From positions 25,457,930 through 25,521,929 of the forward strand of contig NC_086376.1 of assembly GCF_036588685.1 (NCBI RefSeq): a DNA stretch of 64,000 bases. The letters run 5' to 3'. The DNA comes from Mytilus trossulus (Eukaryota > Mollusca > Bivalvia > Mytilida > Mytilidae). Both the position numbers and the translations under genes were made by a program. How positions within the stretch are numbered: position 1 is the first letter of the stretch; every line of letters starts with the position of its first letter. Positions 46,201-56,310 of this stretch are shown here, piece by piece. Below the pieces are notes generated by a model. It was not told where the DNA came from, searched no databases, and saw nothing but the letters and a program-made list of their open reading frames with translations.

Positions 46201-48678
46201 ATAAAACTCCATACCAGTGGAGAACACAGATTACCAAAAAAATTAAACCGTTTTAAAAACTTGGAAGTAAACTACCACAAATTTAAGATTTCCTGTGTTG
46301 TTCGCTGATAATATGAAAGAATATGAACTAAGGTTCTTAATGGTAAAGTTAAAAGTAATTTCATTGAAAGTTAACGAAAAAAACCACAAGTATTATGATC
46401 AATAATTATGGTTTGTTTCGTTCTCTTTTAACTTTACCATTAAGAACATTGGTTCATATTCATCCATATTATCAGCGACCAACACAGGAAAACTGAAATA
46501 TAAACGCAACATGATAATGAAGTTCTCGTCAACTGGTTAATACATAAATATAAACCTAAACTGTATATTCAGATGATACCAGACTGTAGCTTAATCAAAG
46601 ATTTATAGTGGGATAATATTAGTAATCTCTTAAGGCGTTATGCTTAATTGTCAAACAACCCTCATTGTCGACATCCAATTGTAAGCCAAGTTTCATAACA
46701 GCTGTCATACAAGTGGGAGGTTTAGCTAGCTTTAAAATCCGGGTAAACCCTTATTATTATACTTCACGTTAAAATGCCATATTTTGATTGGCTAATACGA
46801 GGATGTCATTTTACTCTATCACATAGCTGAGAGGGTGACAATTTTTTTGAATGTTACCCTCTCGTCTAAACCAATCAAAAATCGACAATTTAAAGGACAA
46901 TGGATTGAATTTACATCAAGTAGTTGAATACAATGCTTAAGTTTTACGTTTTGGATCAAATTTTATTATTTAACTGTCAAAATAAAAAAAACAACATCTT
47001 GTTGTTTATTTCTAACACTCGTAACGTTGTTATGTACGTGACGTCATAGAAAATCCTTTTGAAATAAAATTAATCTGAAAAAGACAAAATATGGTAGGAC
47101 GTTCAGTATAATAAATTAAATAACACATAGCTGAGAGGGTGATAGAGCAGATTGGTACCCCTTGAAATCGCCGCGGTTGACAATGTTTTCTCGGGGTACC
47201 AATCTGCTCTATCACCCTCTCAGCTATGTGTTATTTATATAATGTCACACGGACACTATAAAAGTCAGGAGTGTGACATTTGTTTTTCACTTGATCTATT
47301 GATTGATACGTTTGAATTTATCACTTATTATTGGCCCCCTTTTGAAGTCCCCTTTCAGTTCGATATATTTGTTAAATTTTTAAAACCAGTCTCTTATTTC
47401 AATAGTACATTGCAAATATTATGTTTTCAGCGGCAGCCAGAATTGAAAAGGAACAGAATTAGAATAACATGTTTATGTCCAAGTTTTGCTGAAACTGATA
47501 TCATTAAAGGCACTGATGATAGAGTAGTTGGACCAGAACTAGCCAGGAAAGCTTTGAAAATAACTGGTATAATGGTGTAAGTATTTATACAATCTGTCAA
47601 TACCTGCATATTGGCATTGCAAAAGGTCATGTTATTCTCTAATTGTTTATGACGTCTTTACACTAAATCCATTGGATGTATACATGTTGATAGTTTAGTC
47701 TAAGATGCATGATTTTTATTAGTTGTTATTAGCTTTGAACTGCAAGTACTCTCAGATCATGATCTGCTTACCATTCCAGAGCACCTGAGATCACTCCCAA
47801 TTTAGGGTTGGGTTCGTGTTTTGCTTTGTCTTTAGTTTTTTTCAAGTTGTGTCTTGTGTCATATTATTTGTCTCTTTTTCTTTTTTAGCCATGGTGTTGT
47901 CAGTTTATTTTCGATCTATGAGTTAGACTGTCCCTCTGGTATCTTTTTGCCCCTCTTTTGATGACAAATAATATAAAAATCTTATTTATGGAGGTTGTGT
48001 TCTGAAGTGACATCCAGTTGAATGAACACGAATCACAGCTTGGGTAATTGAGTGAGTCGACAAGAAGAGTCAATCCTTTTAACCTTTTAAATGTCAAAAA
48101 GGGATACAATAAAATGGACAAAAAATACACAATATAGAAATAGCACATAGCTGAGAGGGTGATAGACATTACAGGTATTGTAAAAAAAAACCCAGCAAAA
48201 GTTAAGCAATATTTTTTTTTACCGTCAAATAATAAATTCTGAGTAAAAAAACGTAGAACTTAAGCATTATATTTAATTACTTGATGTATATTCGATTCAT
48301 TTTCCTTTAAATTGTCGATTCTTGATTGGTCTAGACGAGAGGGTAACATTAAAAAAATTGTCACCCTCTCAGCAATGTGATAGAGTAAATGGACACCCTC
48401 ATATTAGCTAATCAAAATATGGCATTTAAACGTGAAGTATAATAATGCATATTATTTCGCGACATACACCATTAAATTCCAATAGCTACTCTTATAATTA
48501 TATATTTTTTAAAGTAGGTGAACTTGATTGAAAAGATTGTTGACTTATAATTTGCAGGATTGATCGTGTTACGGAAGCTTTTCTACGAGTATTAGATGAC
48601 GCTGATAACAATGGTAAAGTGATGGTGGTGACGCCTAAAATTATGGACTATCATACATTTTATGATCCCAAACTTTAA
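40152..48678 (+). CDS. Short-chain dehydrogenase, 15-hydroxyprostaglandin dehydrogenase-like, 7 exons, 251 aa
   Basis: Joined exons 40152-40238, 42362-42485, 43417-43523, 44518-44611, 45530-45606, 47431-47576 and 48558-48678 give an unbroken frame of 251 residues, the usual length of a classical SDR. Motifs in order: nucleotide-binding TGAARGFG (9-16), CD at the second strand (31-34), CDV (60-62), NNAG (88-91), the catalytic serine of NVSSLA (134/135), and YTASK (Tyr148, Lys152). The layout and the C-terminal tail FYDP resemble 15-PGDH, which oxidises the 15-hydroxyl of prostaglandins using NAD in the cytosol. The true substrate here is not visible in the sequence. All introns are GT-AG. It is the first of two tandem paralogues. 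The introns hold a SINE, retroelement pieces and inverted repeats. Confidence 0.9.
41115..41290 (-). repeat. Dispersed mussel repeat in SDR1 intron 1
   Basis: ctcatcatagataccaggac, acgcgacggtttcgtag, agactcatcagtgacgctcg and gagcattgaggacc. It shares agactcatcagtgacgct with the palindromic element at 53232-53434 and with the fragment at 60340-60740. Confidence 0.55.
41515..41700 (+). repeat. Dispersed mussel repeat in SDR1 intron 1
   Basis: gaatggttttacacttgcaa, gtgtgccaaggctccgtgtt, gaaggccgtaccttgaccta and gttgtctcattggtactcgt, closing with accacatcttcctatacct. Its antisense copy lies at 45048-45180. Confidence 0.6.
42022..42292 (+). mobile_element. tRNA-derived SINE with 12-bp target duplication
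   Basis: The head keeps pol III promoter boxes: A box tagccgagtgg (42031-42041) and B box gttcgaacc (42092-42100). A conserved central domain follows (ggactgtcagttttcctacc, tcggtggtttttctccggg, cttcctccaccactta), then an A-rich tail. The flanks tccatttaacag (42010-42021) and tccaattaacag (42293-42304) are a 12-bp target duplication with one mismatch, proving retroposition. The core resembles the SINE families described from molluscs. It is not a functional tRNA gene. Confidence 0.88.
42362..42485 (+). CDS. SDR1 exon 2
   Basis: Acceptor tcgtctttag and donor gtaaca; 124 nt. Starts VCFCDVD, the second Rossmann strand with the acidic residue that favours NAD. Ends in phase 1. Confidence 0.88.
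43417..43523 (+). CDS. SDR1 exon 3
   Basis: Acceptor tatatttcag and donor gtgagt; 107 nt. Encodes [13 protein letters not shown], the NNAG motif of classical SDRs. Ends in phase 0. Confidence 0.9.
43590..44240 (+). repeat. Diverged duplicated segments in SDR1 intron 3
   Basis: cagtggacttttataattta...cctggccca...tcaatcaaacttgaccacac...cattgatgtgtctag near 43625-43730 recurs in diverged form near 44062-44170 (cagtgtacttttataagctt...caggccca...tcaatcaaacttagccacat...cattgatgtatctag). The offset is about 440 bp. Confidence 0.6.
44518..44611 (+). CDS. SDR1 exon 4
   Basis: Acceptor aactttttag and donor gtaaga; 94 nt. Encodes [11 protein letters not shown] with the catalytic serine. Ends in phase 1. 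Confidence 0.88.
45048..45180 (-). repeat. Antisense dispersed mussel repeat in SDR1 intron 4
   Basis: agatataggaaaatgtggta, gtgccaatgagacaactctt and ggccttcaacacgaagcctt; reverse of 41515-41700. Confidence 0.6.
45530..45606 (+). CDS. SDR1 exon 5
   Basis: Acceptor gttgattgtag and donor gtgagt; 77 nt. Encodes [17 protein letters not shown] with the catalytic Tyr and Lys. Confidence 0.9.
46288..46492. repeat. Inverted repeat, ~68-bp arms, in SDR1 intron 5
   Basis: tttcctgtgttgttcgctga...atatgaactaaggttcttaa...ggtaaagttaaaag on the left is mirrored by ttttaactttaccattaaga...gttcatattc...cagcgaccaacacaggaaa on the right. MITE-like and non-coding. Confidence 0.8.
46753..46980 (+). repeat. Left long inverted-repeat arm upstream of SDR1 exon 6
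   Basis: attatacttcacgttaaaat, gctgagagggtgacaatttt, gttaccctctcgtctaaacc and caatgcttaagttttacg. It is the reverse complement, with scattered mismatches, of 48221-48445. Confidence 0.8.
47118..47236. repeat. Perfect 44-bp-arm hairpin upstream of SDR1 exon 6
   Basis: The left arm 47118-47161 (aaataacacatagctgagag onwards) pairs without mismatch with the right arm 47193-47236 (ending cagctatgtgttattt), around a 31-nt loop. The same agctgagagggtgatag word occurs at about 48147, linking it to the larger inverted-repeat family here. Confidence 0.9.
47431..47576 (+). CDS. SDR1 exon 6
   Basis: Acceptor atgttttcag; donor gtaagt after GGT; 146 nt, phase 0 to 2. Encodes [16 protein letters not shown], the CPG-like segment after the active site (CPS here). 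It is enclosed by long inverted repeats in the two flanking introns. Confidence 0.85.
47775..47962 (+). mobile_element. Retroelement 3'-end fragment in SDR1 intron 6
   Basis: agagcacctgagatcactcc through ctggtatctttttgcccctc; same family as 21690-21905 and 60995-61190. Confidence 0.5.
48221..48445 (-). repeat. Right long inverted-repeat arm downstream of SDR1 exon 6
   Basis: accgtcaaataataaattct, cgacgagagggtaac-like tctagacgagagggtaacat, gtcaccctctcagcaatgtg and cgtgaagtataataat. Mirrors 46753-46980. Confidence 0.8.
48558..48678 (+). CDS. SDR1 exon 7 (last)
   Basis: Acceptor ataatttgcag; encodes [19 protein letters not shown] and ends FYDPKL before TAA. No canonical AATAAA was found close by. 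Confidence 0.87.
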
Positions 48679-48929
48679 TAGACAAAATGAAACTGGAACA
48701 TGTAATATTTATAATTTAAACTGCATATAGTTATTCATTTGCAAATAATCAGTTGTTTGTTTAATACAAAAGATTCAAAATTGCTTTATTCCCTTCTTTA
48801 TATATGAATCGATTTCAACGTGTGTACGAGAGGTCAACTCTATTGTTTACTCTAGATTGATTTTGTTATTATACGTGAGTTATTAATATTCAGCTATTAC
48901 TGTAAACATTTCCGTTTAAAGAGCTTTGT

Positions 48930-49320
48930 TTGACACAAAAGGGATATTCCAAATGATAAAAAAAACTGACAACGCCATGTTTAATTGAAAAAGACAAACG
49001 GACAAACAACAGTACACAAAACACAGCTTGTAAATTTACAGACTGATGATACGTCCCCTCCATCATAAAATAAAAATAAAAATACCCACAATTACAAGGG
49101 TTGATCTCAGGTGCTCCGAAAGGATACGCAGATCCTGCTCCACATATGGCACCTGTTGTGTTGCTCAAGCAAGTACAAACCCGGTGATTAGTTCAAATCG
49201 GTAAGTCGCATTCGAGAAAAAGTGGACGGAATAGTGGTTTCGACATTTGGAACATATCCGTTGTCATCTGTGAAACAGATATTCCATAATAATCAACCAA
49301 CTCGTGATTGCGCCGTAGGT
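48930..49320 (-). mobile_element. 3' end of a decayed retroelement
   Basis: aaactgacaacgccatg, aaaagacaaacggacaaaca, tctcaggtgctccgaaagga, acatatccgttgtcatctgt and ccaactcgtgattgcg. Read on the minus strand it follows the reverse transcriptase relic at 49320-50740, so it is that element's 3' untranslated part. Confidence 0.5.
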
Positions 49321-50740
49321 AAAATTAACGAAGGAATGATTTCACCTTTACCACTTGAAAATCCTGGTTTAAAAACTTATTGTGAGCAGCAACAGGGAAA
49401 TCATCATAGGTAATACAGGTCTGAAATATCGTCTCGATCGGATATATATAATATATATATATACTCCGTATGCAGGCGCTGGTGGAATGTTGCAAAATAG
49501 AAATAGAAAGGTCACAATTCAGAACTTGAAACAATCTCTTTGTTTCGTAAAATAGTGTGTCCAAGCATCCCACATTGTTAATGTCTATATTAAAGTCAAG
49601 TTGTTAGGTATACTCAACTGTGTTTGTGTATCCTTTATCTTAAGTCGAATAGGATGACTCGTTCAACAAAGTTGCAAACATTTTTAATTATTTCGTGAGG
49701 GAACGTCATATTTTTAGCGGAAAGTATAGATAAGGATACTGCTATTTTTTTTTCCTCCAAAGAAGTTCCTGTATGAAGTCAGCCTTATATGAATAAAGAA
49801 ACAAGTCGGCAAGAAGAGGAGTTGATTTCCACGGCAATGCCGATTTTTTGTTTTAAAAAAACGCCATCCAAATGACCAAATATAATGTCGTTGAAAAAAA
49901 CCCAATAATTTTATACTGAATGTTTTAGAGAATTGTTTGCTTGTATGGGATTCATTTCTTACAAAGTACGATGTCTCAATCTTCTTAGGCCAGATAATGG
50001 TAAATATATTGGCAAGTTATTTGTTTATTCAACAAAGCAGATACACAATTTTTTTCAATTTGATTTTAGTTTTAAATAGGGAATACCTGTATTCAGTGTA
50101 GGAAGGTCAAATATTTTTAATATGTTGCAAGATGAAAGAGTCTTAGATTGTATGTACTCTAAAGAGATCTTGGATTTGTTTTAGTTTTTACATCTGATGT
50201 AGAATAGGTAGTTTCGAAATAATTTTGATGCCCAGCTTTAGGAGTAAATCACTTGAAAGACCAAGCATTATAACGCTGTCCGTAAGGACACTCATGTAGT
50301 TTTAAATGTATGAAATACAGCGAAGGAAGATCAAGTACTTCATTTTTGGGTTTAAAGTCCAAAGGAACATAGAACAAACCTTTGACTATTCAGAATTGTC
50401 GTTGAGGTGTATTTTGAATTTCTAAGTGAATTGTCGATACCTAATGCATTTATCAAGCTGTTTATGTAATATTATTAACACGCAAATACAATGTTATTTT
50501 TTGCTATATTTATGGGGACAAAAACATGTTTGTCACGGTGAAAAAGCAGGTGTTTTACAACATTTGGTGGTTCTTTAAAGATTGACTTAACATGGTGTTC
50601 AAAAACCCATTCATTTTTTTTAATTAATATTTGTATCAACAAGTTTACAACCATAATCCATACGGAATGAGTATCTACGTCTTCTTTCTCACGTTTAACC
50701 AAGTGTCTGGTATAATACTCGACTGAATACATCAGTATTT
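49320..50740 (-). pseudogene. Decayed reverse transcriptase of a retroelement
   Basis: Minus-strand translation in shifting frames gives recognisable pieces in order: HVFVPINIAKNNIVFAC (about 50480-50530), EVLDLPSLYFIHLKL then YGQRYNA (about 50240-50320), STPLLADLFLYSYKADFIQE (about 49760-49820), NIPPAPAYGVY (about 49460) and LNQDFQVVKVKSFLR (about 49330). This order is that of a reverse transcriptase family common in bivalve genomes. The expected YIDD region near 49660-49700 is no longer recognisable and stops and frameshifts are many, so it is inactive. The superfamily was not assigned. Confidence 0.65.
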
Positions 50741-51300
50741 TGAAGTTGTGTTCTCGATTGATAGATTTAGCCTTACAATGTTTCGGGCATTTGGATAAGA
50801 AATTCGGTAGATAAGTGTTATAGGCAATCCTTAAGCTTCTAGTTTAACGTGGCCAGTCGGAATATTTATCAATAGGGAACTAGCACATGTGCAGTTAGGA
50901 GGTTTAGACTTGAAGTCGTCAATGTTTGTATCCTGTACACAAGTTTGTTATTGAACATTTTAGCTGGAATTGGTTCGATTTCGGTATAAGAATTAATAGG
51001 TACAAAATGATCTTAAAAGTAGAGAGTGATTTTTGACTGAATTATGACGAAAGATGTTGCCGATGCTGGTGGCATCGAGACCTTTGTTGGCAAAGAAAAG
51101 TTTTGAAAGTATCTGTCCTCCTTTTTAGGTTTTTCAAAGCGAACTTGTTTGAAACGTCTATGACTGGTTATATCCAAGATGAATTTGACAGTGGTTTCGT
51201 AACATAAGTTGTACAAAGAATAAAGGTTTGAAAGTGAAAAAAGCGTCGTGCTTGCGAATGTGATAAATACCTAACGGCTTTTGTAAAATGGCAGCAGGTT
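50741..51300 (-). other. Probable 5' part of the decayed retroelement
   Basis: Short minus-strand frames (for example FEKPKKEDRYFQNFSLPTKV near 51120) could be upstream coding remnants of the same element, but identity is too weak to place them. Confidence 0.25.
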
Positions 51301-53225
51301 ATTAATAGAGACATAATGTAGATAAGATGTTATATACTAGTAATGACAATGTCTATTACTGCGTATACGTTAAAATATTCAAATAAAGGATTGAATGATC
51401 AGATTGATTAAAATGCTGGCAAATATAACATTTTTATAACAACAAAATACGACTGAAGGGATTAAAGTCGTTAACGTTTTAACTGCATTTGAGAAAATTG
51501 ATATTGTTTAACTCTTTTCTGGAATTTCATCGATAATGATGAATTTGTTGACAAGACGTTGAAATATCTGAAGTTTATCACTTGTTTTATTTCCGAAATT
51601 GAAATATTGTATTAATTTTAATAAAATGGGTTTTATTCAACTGACAACTTAAGTTGTCTTGTGTTGTCAAATTTCCTATCTTAATAATAAAAGAAAATGC
51701 AAAGCAAGAGATTATTTGAATTTCTTGGTTTTTTTTTCAAATTGTAATGCACTTTTTGGTAGGAAGAAACAAAATCTAGAATGTATGAATGATGCAGATT
51801 ATCTTCTTTTTATATTATGGAACAATGACAAACATATACTATTTCTTTGCTAAAACCAGTGCTACTATGTTACGCTTAAATTTTCAGCTGCAATGTAAAT
51901 TCTATTACAATTCTGATTTTTATTGAAAAATTAATAAGCGTAATTGACACAGATTAAGATATAATATCTGATCAACAAAAATTGAAACATCGAGTTTGAC
52001 AGTAAACGGCACCGTTGAGACAAAAAATGATCATGCTGTCACTCTAATAGATCAGTTTATTATTTACAACTGCGAAAGCTAGTATTATTTTACATGATAA
52101 TAGAAAATCATTATGTTGTTTGATGACATTATAGTGTATGAGACTGAATCATTTGTTTCTGAAATATATGTAGATTAACGTATTTTGATCAATTATATGC
52201 CTGGGTCTACGTTAATAATATTAGTACACTTGAACCACTACATGAAAAAGTAATAGCAACATTAAATCATGCATAAACATTTTTAGGCCAAGAACAGAAT
52301 CGGAAAAACTTTTGCCAAAAACATTTTCAAACCATCTGTAACGGCCTTAACGGTTTTTTTTGTAATATTTCATGAACACATATTAAAAGCCATACTGAAA
52401 TATGTTTGTTGACTACATGTTAAGAAGTTCAAACATAACCATATATAGTTCACACGAAAAGGTAGATAAACCCTATTAATATATAACATTCAGCAAATAA
52501 CAATATATCCTTGTAAACTATAATATACTGTACTATAGTTTTCTATAATGAAATTAATGTCGCTTAAGAATCAGAAATATCACTCACAGAAGAAAACAGA
52601 CACAACAGTAACAAAAAGTGGATAATTTTACCAATCATCACAAAACACAACACATATCAAACCTCATCAAAAACGCACGATGAACTCTGTCTCTTGAGTT
52701 CAGGCATTTCCCATTTCAATCATTGCACCTGTCGTGTTGTCGTTGTCAAGTAAAAATTTCGGAATTAAGTACCATTGGATGATGTCTTGAATGAAAAAAA
52801 CAAGATTATTGGGTTATAGATAAGTCAGTAATTGACCGTTATAGGTTTTAGTTGTATGGTTTTAGTATTTATTGTCACACAGGAATTTTCCAAATATGAG
52901 AAAAACATAATAGAATAAACATATTTTTAGACTTTACGCCATAAAAAGAGATAAAATAAACTAAACTATTTTTAGGTGTGATTGTATATACAATATATTT
53001 TACAAAATGTTTGATTTCCCTTTACTTGAGAAAATTAAAAAAAGAAAACCAAAGCTTTCAGAAAAGGTATTACAAAACAAGACGTACTTTCTACTTTGTT
53101 ATACTTTAATTTCAAGATTATTTGCTCCATTTTAAATTTTAGAACTTTTTTTGACGAAAATAGATTCTATGTCTTACCAAAAAAACAAAAAATAAAAGAA
53201 GAAAAAAATAAATTTCGACACAACA
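51301..53225. other. AT-rich intergenic DNA, nothing recognised
   Basis: No exon or repeat unit was supported. cacctgtcgtgttgtc near 52727 resembles a phrase in the retroelement 3' ends but is isolated. Confidence 0.4.
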
Positions 53226-53231
53226 AATAGG

Positions 53232-53434
53232 TATCAAAGGTACCATGATTATGATTTAATACGACGCGCGTTTCGTCTCCATAAGACTGCTCATCATTGA
53301 CGCTTAGATCCAAATAGATATAAAGCCAAACAAGTACTTGTTTGGCTTTATAACTATTTAGATCTGAGCGTCACTGATGAGTCTTATGTAGACGAAACGC
53401 ACGTAAATAAATTATAATCCTGGTACCTTTGATA
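53232..53434. mobile_element. 203-bp palindromic MITE
   Basis: The whole element folds on itself. The ends tatcaaaggtaccatgatta and ataatcctggtacctttgat pair, as do inner parts (cgtttcgtct...agacgaaacg; agactgctcatcattgacgc...gcgtcactgatgagtctt). The centre is the perfect palindrome aagccaaacaagtacttg then tttggctt. It is related to the one-armed copies at 41115-41290 and 60340-60740. Confidence 0.85.
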
Positions 53435-53435
53435 A

Positions 53436-54375
53436 TTATATTCATTGTTTGGTACAGGCATTTTCTTATGTAGAAAATGGTGAATTGAACCTGGTTTTAT
53501 AGCTAGCTAAATCTCTCACGTATATGACAGTCGCATCAAATTCCAAATATGTTAAATATTTTTTCGAGGATAAAGGAATTGATGCGATCAATAGAGCTAT
53601 TAAAGTTTGAATTATCCTACGAAAGAGCATTTTTAAAGACAATGTTAGGTACTTAACATTCTTCATGTGAATCGCTTGCGTGAAGTGTGTCTCATACAAT
53701 TAAACAACTAGTCGCTACGAGAGGATCACAATTTATTCCCGAAGAGGAAGACACTGTTTATTAAGCAAACAAATCCATTAAAAGTAATAGCTATGATGCC
53801 AATTAAGAGAAAAAAAATTCAAGACTCTAGTTTCAGAAATAAAATGCTAAAAAGGATTTATTGTCTTTTAAGTATGAGTTGAGGGACTCTTTGTTTTGAA
53901 TTTTCCTTGGTGATCGATATGTTTAATATTTTACCTTTTAAACTTCTTTAGCAATATGTTAATCGATGTAATCTTTTTACAAACATTTATAACAAACAGG
54001 ACGACTTTTACATGTCCTGTGATTTTATTTTCCATCTGGTGACTGATTTTCTCTTTTCTTCAATAAATAGTTGGCTTTTTTTTTAAATACGCACTTGTTT
54101 AGGCTTATAGTTCACGTACTATTTTCAGGTTTTTAAAATCTTTTAATAATCTGTTTACTGAAATTTTTTGACGCATGTGAAATTATGATAACATTTGGAG
54201 GAATTTGATTACGATGTTGTATTTCATTTACAGTTATTTTTGTAATAAATATACTACTTAAAAGTTTGTTTTATAGTTATCGGTATTGTATTGCTGTAAA
54301 AGTTTTATTTGTATTGCATACGATCTTTTTTCTGTACTGTTTTGGAAAGTTTTGGAAAAAAATCGTTCTATATAA
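53436..54375. other. AT-rich intergenic DNA, nothing recognised
   Basis: No supportable feature. Confidence 0.4.
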
Positions 54376-54378
54376 GAG

Positions 54379-54520
54379 CGCCCACGCATATGTTTAAGCC
54401 CGCCACGTTTTCTTGTGTATGTCGCACGTCAGGAGCCTGTACTTCTAAATATGTGGTTAGTAACTGTCATATTTGTTTTTCGTTTCGTTTTCATCATACA
54501 TTAGGACGCTAGTTATCTTT
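54379..54520 (+). repeat. Dispersed mussel repeat fragment
   Basis: tgtttaagcccgccacgttt, cacgtcaggagcctgtactt and gtcatatttgtttttcgttt; partial copy of the 35215-35545 family. Confidence 0.5.
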
Positions 54521-54744
54521 TTAGAATTAGTTCTCATTTTTTTTATGACAGGATCTTTTAAAAGTAATGTTACGATATAGGTTTAATGATTTGAGAATGC
54601 CGTAATGTTCCTTTAGTTGACCCTCTTCTTTTGTTCTCCGATACTTGCATGATTTGCATTCACACATATCTTTTTATCTCTACTTATATTTTAATTTAAA
54701 TAGGAGAGTGCATTTTTTTTTATAATCTTATGGGAACATAACTC

Positions 54745-55310
54745 ATGTAAAAGAGAGACGAAAGATACCCGTCGTGTTGCTTATGTTATAACATATCAGG
54801 AAAATAGTCTAATTCGGTAGGTCATATTCATGAAAGGGAAGGGAATTGTAGTAACGACGTACGAAACATATCCGATATCATTTGAGAAACGGTCATTTTA
54901 TAACGGTCAACCAACTCGTGATGACGTTTGTAAAACTTAACGAAGGGATGATTTCAACTTCACCATTTGGATCTCTTTGATAGCTTCCTTTTGAGCAGCA
55001 ATCTTCTATCAAGAAAATCATGATAGTGAATGCAAGCACGGGAATATCGTATAAATTGGGAGATATATACCCCGTATGCAGGTGCTGCTGGAATGTTGTT
55101 ACTAAGAAATTGAAAGTTAACAATTAGAACGCTGAAATCATCACTTTCGTCGTAAAGTTTTGTTTTCAACCGACACTCATTGTCAATTTCTAGATGTAAG
55201 TCAAGATATGAAGCCGACTTAACTGTATTTGCTGGTCCTTTATCTCTAGTTCTATTGGATACAGGCGTTCAACATAGTCACAACATTTTTGAATTATTTA
55301 AGAACGTCAT
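54745..55310 (-). pseudogene. Reverse transcriptase C-terminal fragment with retroelement 3' end
   Basis: Minus-strand translation gives SASYLDLHLEIDNECRLK (about 55160-55215), then KTKLYDESDDFSVLIVNFQF, NNIPAAPAYGVYISQFIRYS and LLLKRKLSKR, in two adjoining frames. The matching part of 49320-50740 is more decayed. Sequence from 54890 to 54745 (ccaactcgtgatgacg, catatccgatatcatttgag, cgaaagatacccgtcg) is the 3' untranslated end. It is 5'-truncated and disrupted, hence inactive. Confidence 0.68.
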
Positions 55311-55319
55311 CTATAAACA

Positions 55320-56310
55320 TGGAAAAAAGTATTGCAACACCAAATTGAAATTAAAATTAAAAAAACACTCTTTAGTTTTTTGTGATATAATTTGTTAAAA
55401 TAGAACTAGTTAAACATTATTTAAATATCACCTGAGTTTGATCAATAATTATCGATTCGATAAGTTCTTATCTGCACGTGCAGCTACTATACCCGTAAAC
55501 AACAAAACAGGTGTTTTTATCTTCATTGTTTTCAAAACTTTAAATAACCAAGTTTATAAAGTTATGTGATTGACATTTTGGAATGGGTCCTCCACAACTC
55601 TTAACCGCAGCAAGATGGCATATTATCAGCATGAGGGAAGCAGGAATGTCGCTGTGACAACCACACGTATTATTGGTCATCACCATTCCACTATTAGTCG
55701 TTTTGAGAATAAAAATCGGGCAATAAACGATGTTAAAGACTATCCGAGATCAAAAAGAACCCCTCTGCCATCTGCTGGGGGAAAATCAAGCATAATGAAG
55801 CTTGGTCAGAAAGAAACCAATTCCCCACAATACAATCCTAAACAGAGAGTGGTGGGCGTAAAGGAGCCGTTTAACAAACATAGTTCGAAATCGACTCATC
55901 GCTACTAGTTATCGTGTGATAAGACCATTTCGGGGACCTTTACTTACGAACAGACAACAGTTGTCTGTATCCAATGTAGTGCATATGATAAGACCAATTC
56001 GGGGACCTTTACTTACGAACAGACAACCGTTGTCTGTATCCAATGTAGTGCAGAGCTCGCCAAAGTTGGAATTTAGCATCGTGGAGGAAGATCCATTGTT
56101 CCAATGGAATTCGATTTATCTTCCTTGACCCGATCGTAGCCCGGATTTGAATCATATCGAGCATATATCTACCTTAGCAACAAATTAGTCGATTTATGGC
56201 AGGAATCAGAAGACGTTTAGATGCGGTTAACCGTTTATATAGAGGCTGTGCACAAAGTGCTCATTCTTTTGCGTATAAACAATCAACCATGATGTGAACA
56301 ATCATCTTAA
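55320..56310 (+). pseudogene. Tc1-like transposase relic
   Basis: The left end ggaaaaaagtattgcaacac (55320) has the look of a Tc1-type terminal repeat. Broken reading frames then give ISMREAGMSL (55624), HHSTISRFENKNRAINDVKD (about 55678-55740; helix-turn-helix and paired-like region), RPFRGPLLTNRQ (duplicated at 55925 and 55988) and PDRSPDLNHIEH (about 56130-56160; PDLNPIEH motif around the last catalytic acidic residues). Stops, frameshifts and a 69-bp tandem duplication (55918-56050) show that it is dead. The right terminal repeat was not found. Confidence 0.65.

Noticed and set aside
47152-47580. 142-codon frame as a separate gene
   Set aside because: Its 3' half is SDR1 exon 6 read back through the intron; only 47431-47576 fits the splice sites and the SDR frame.
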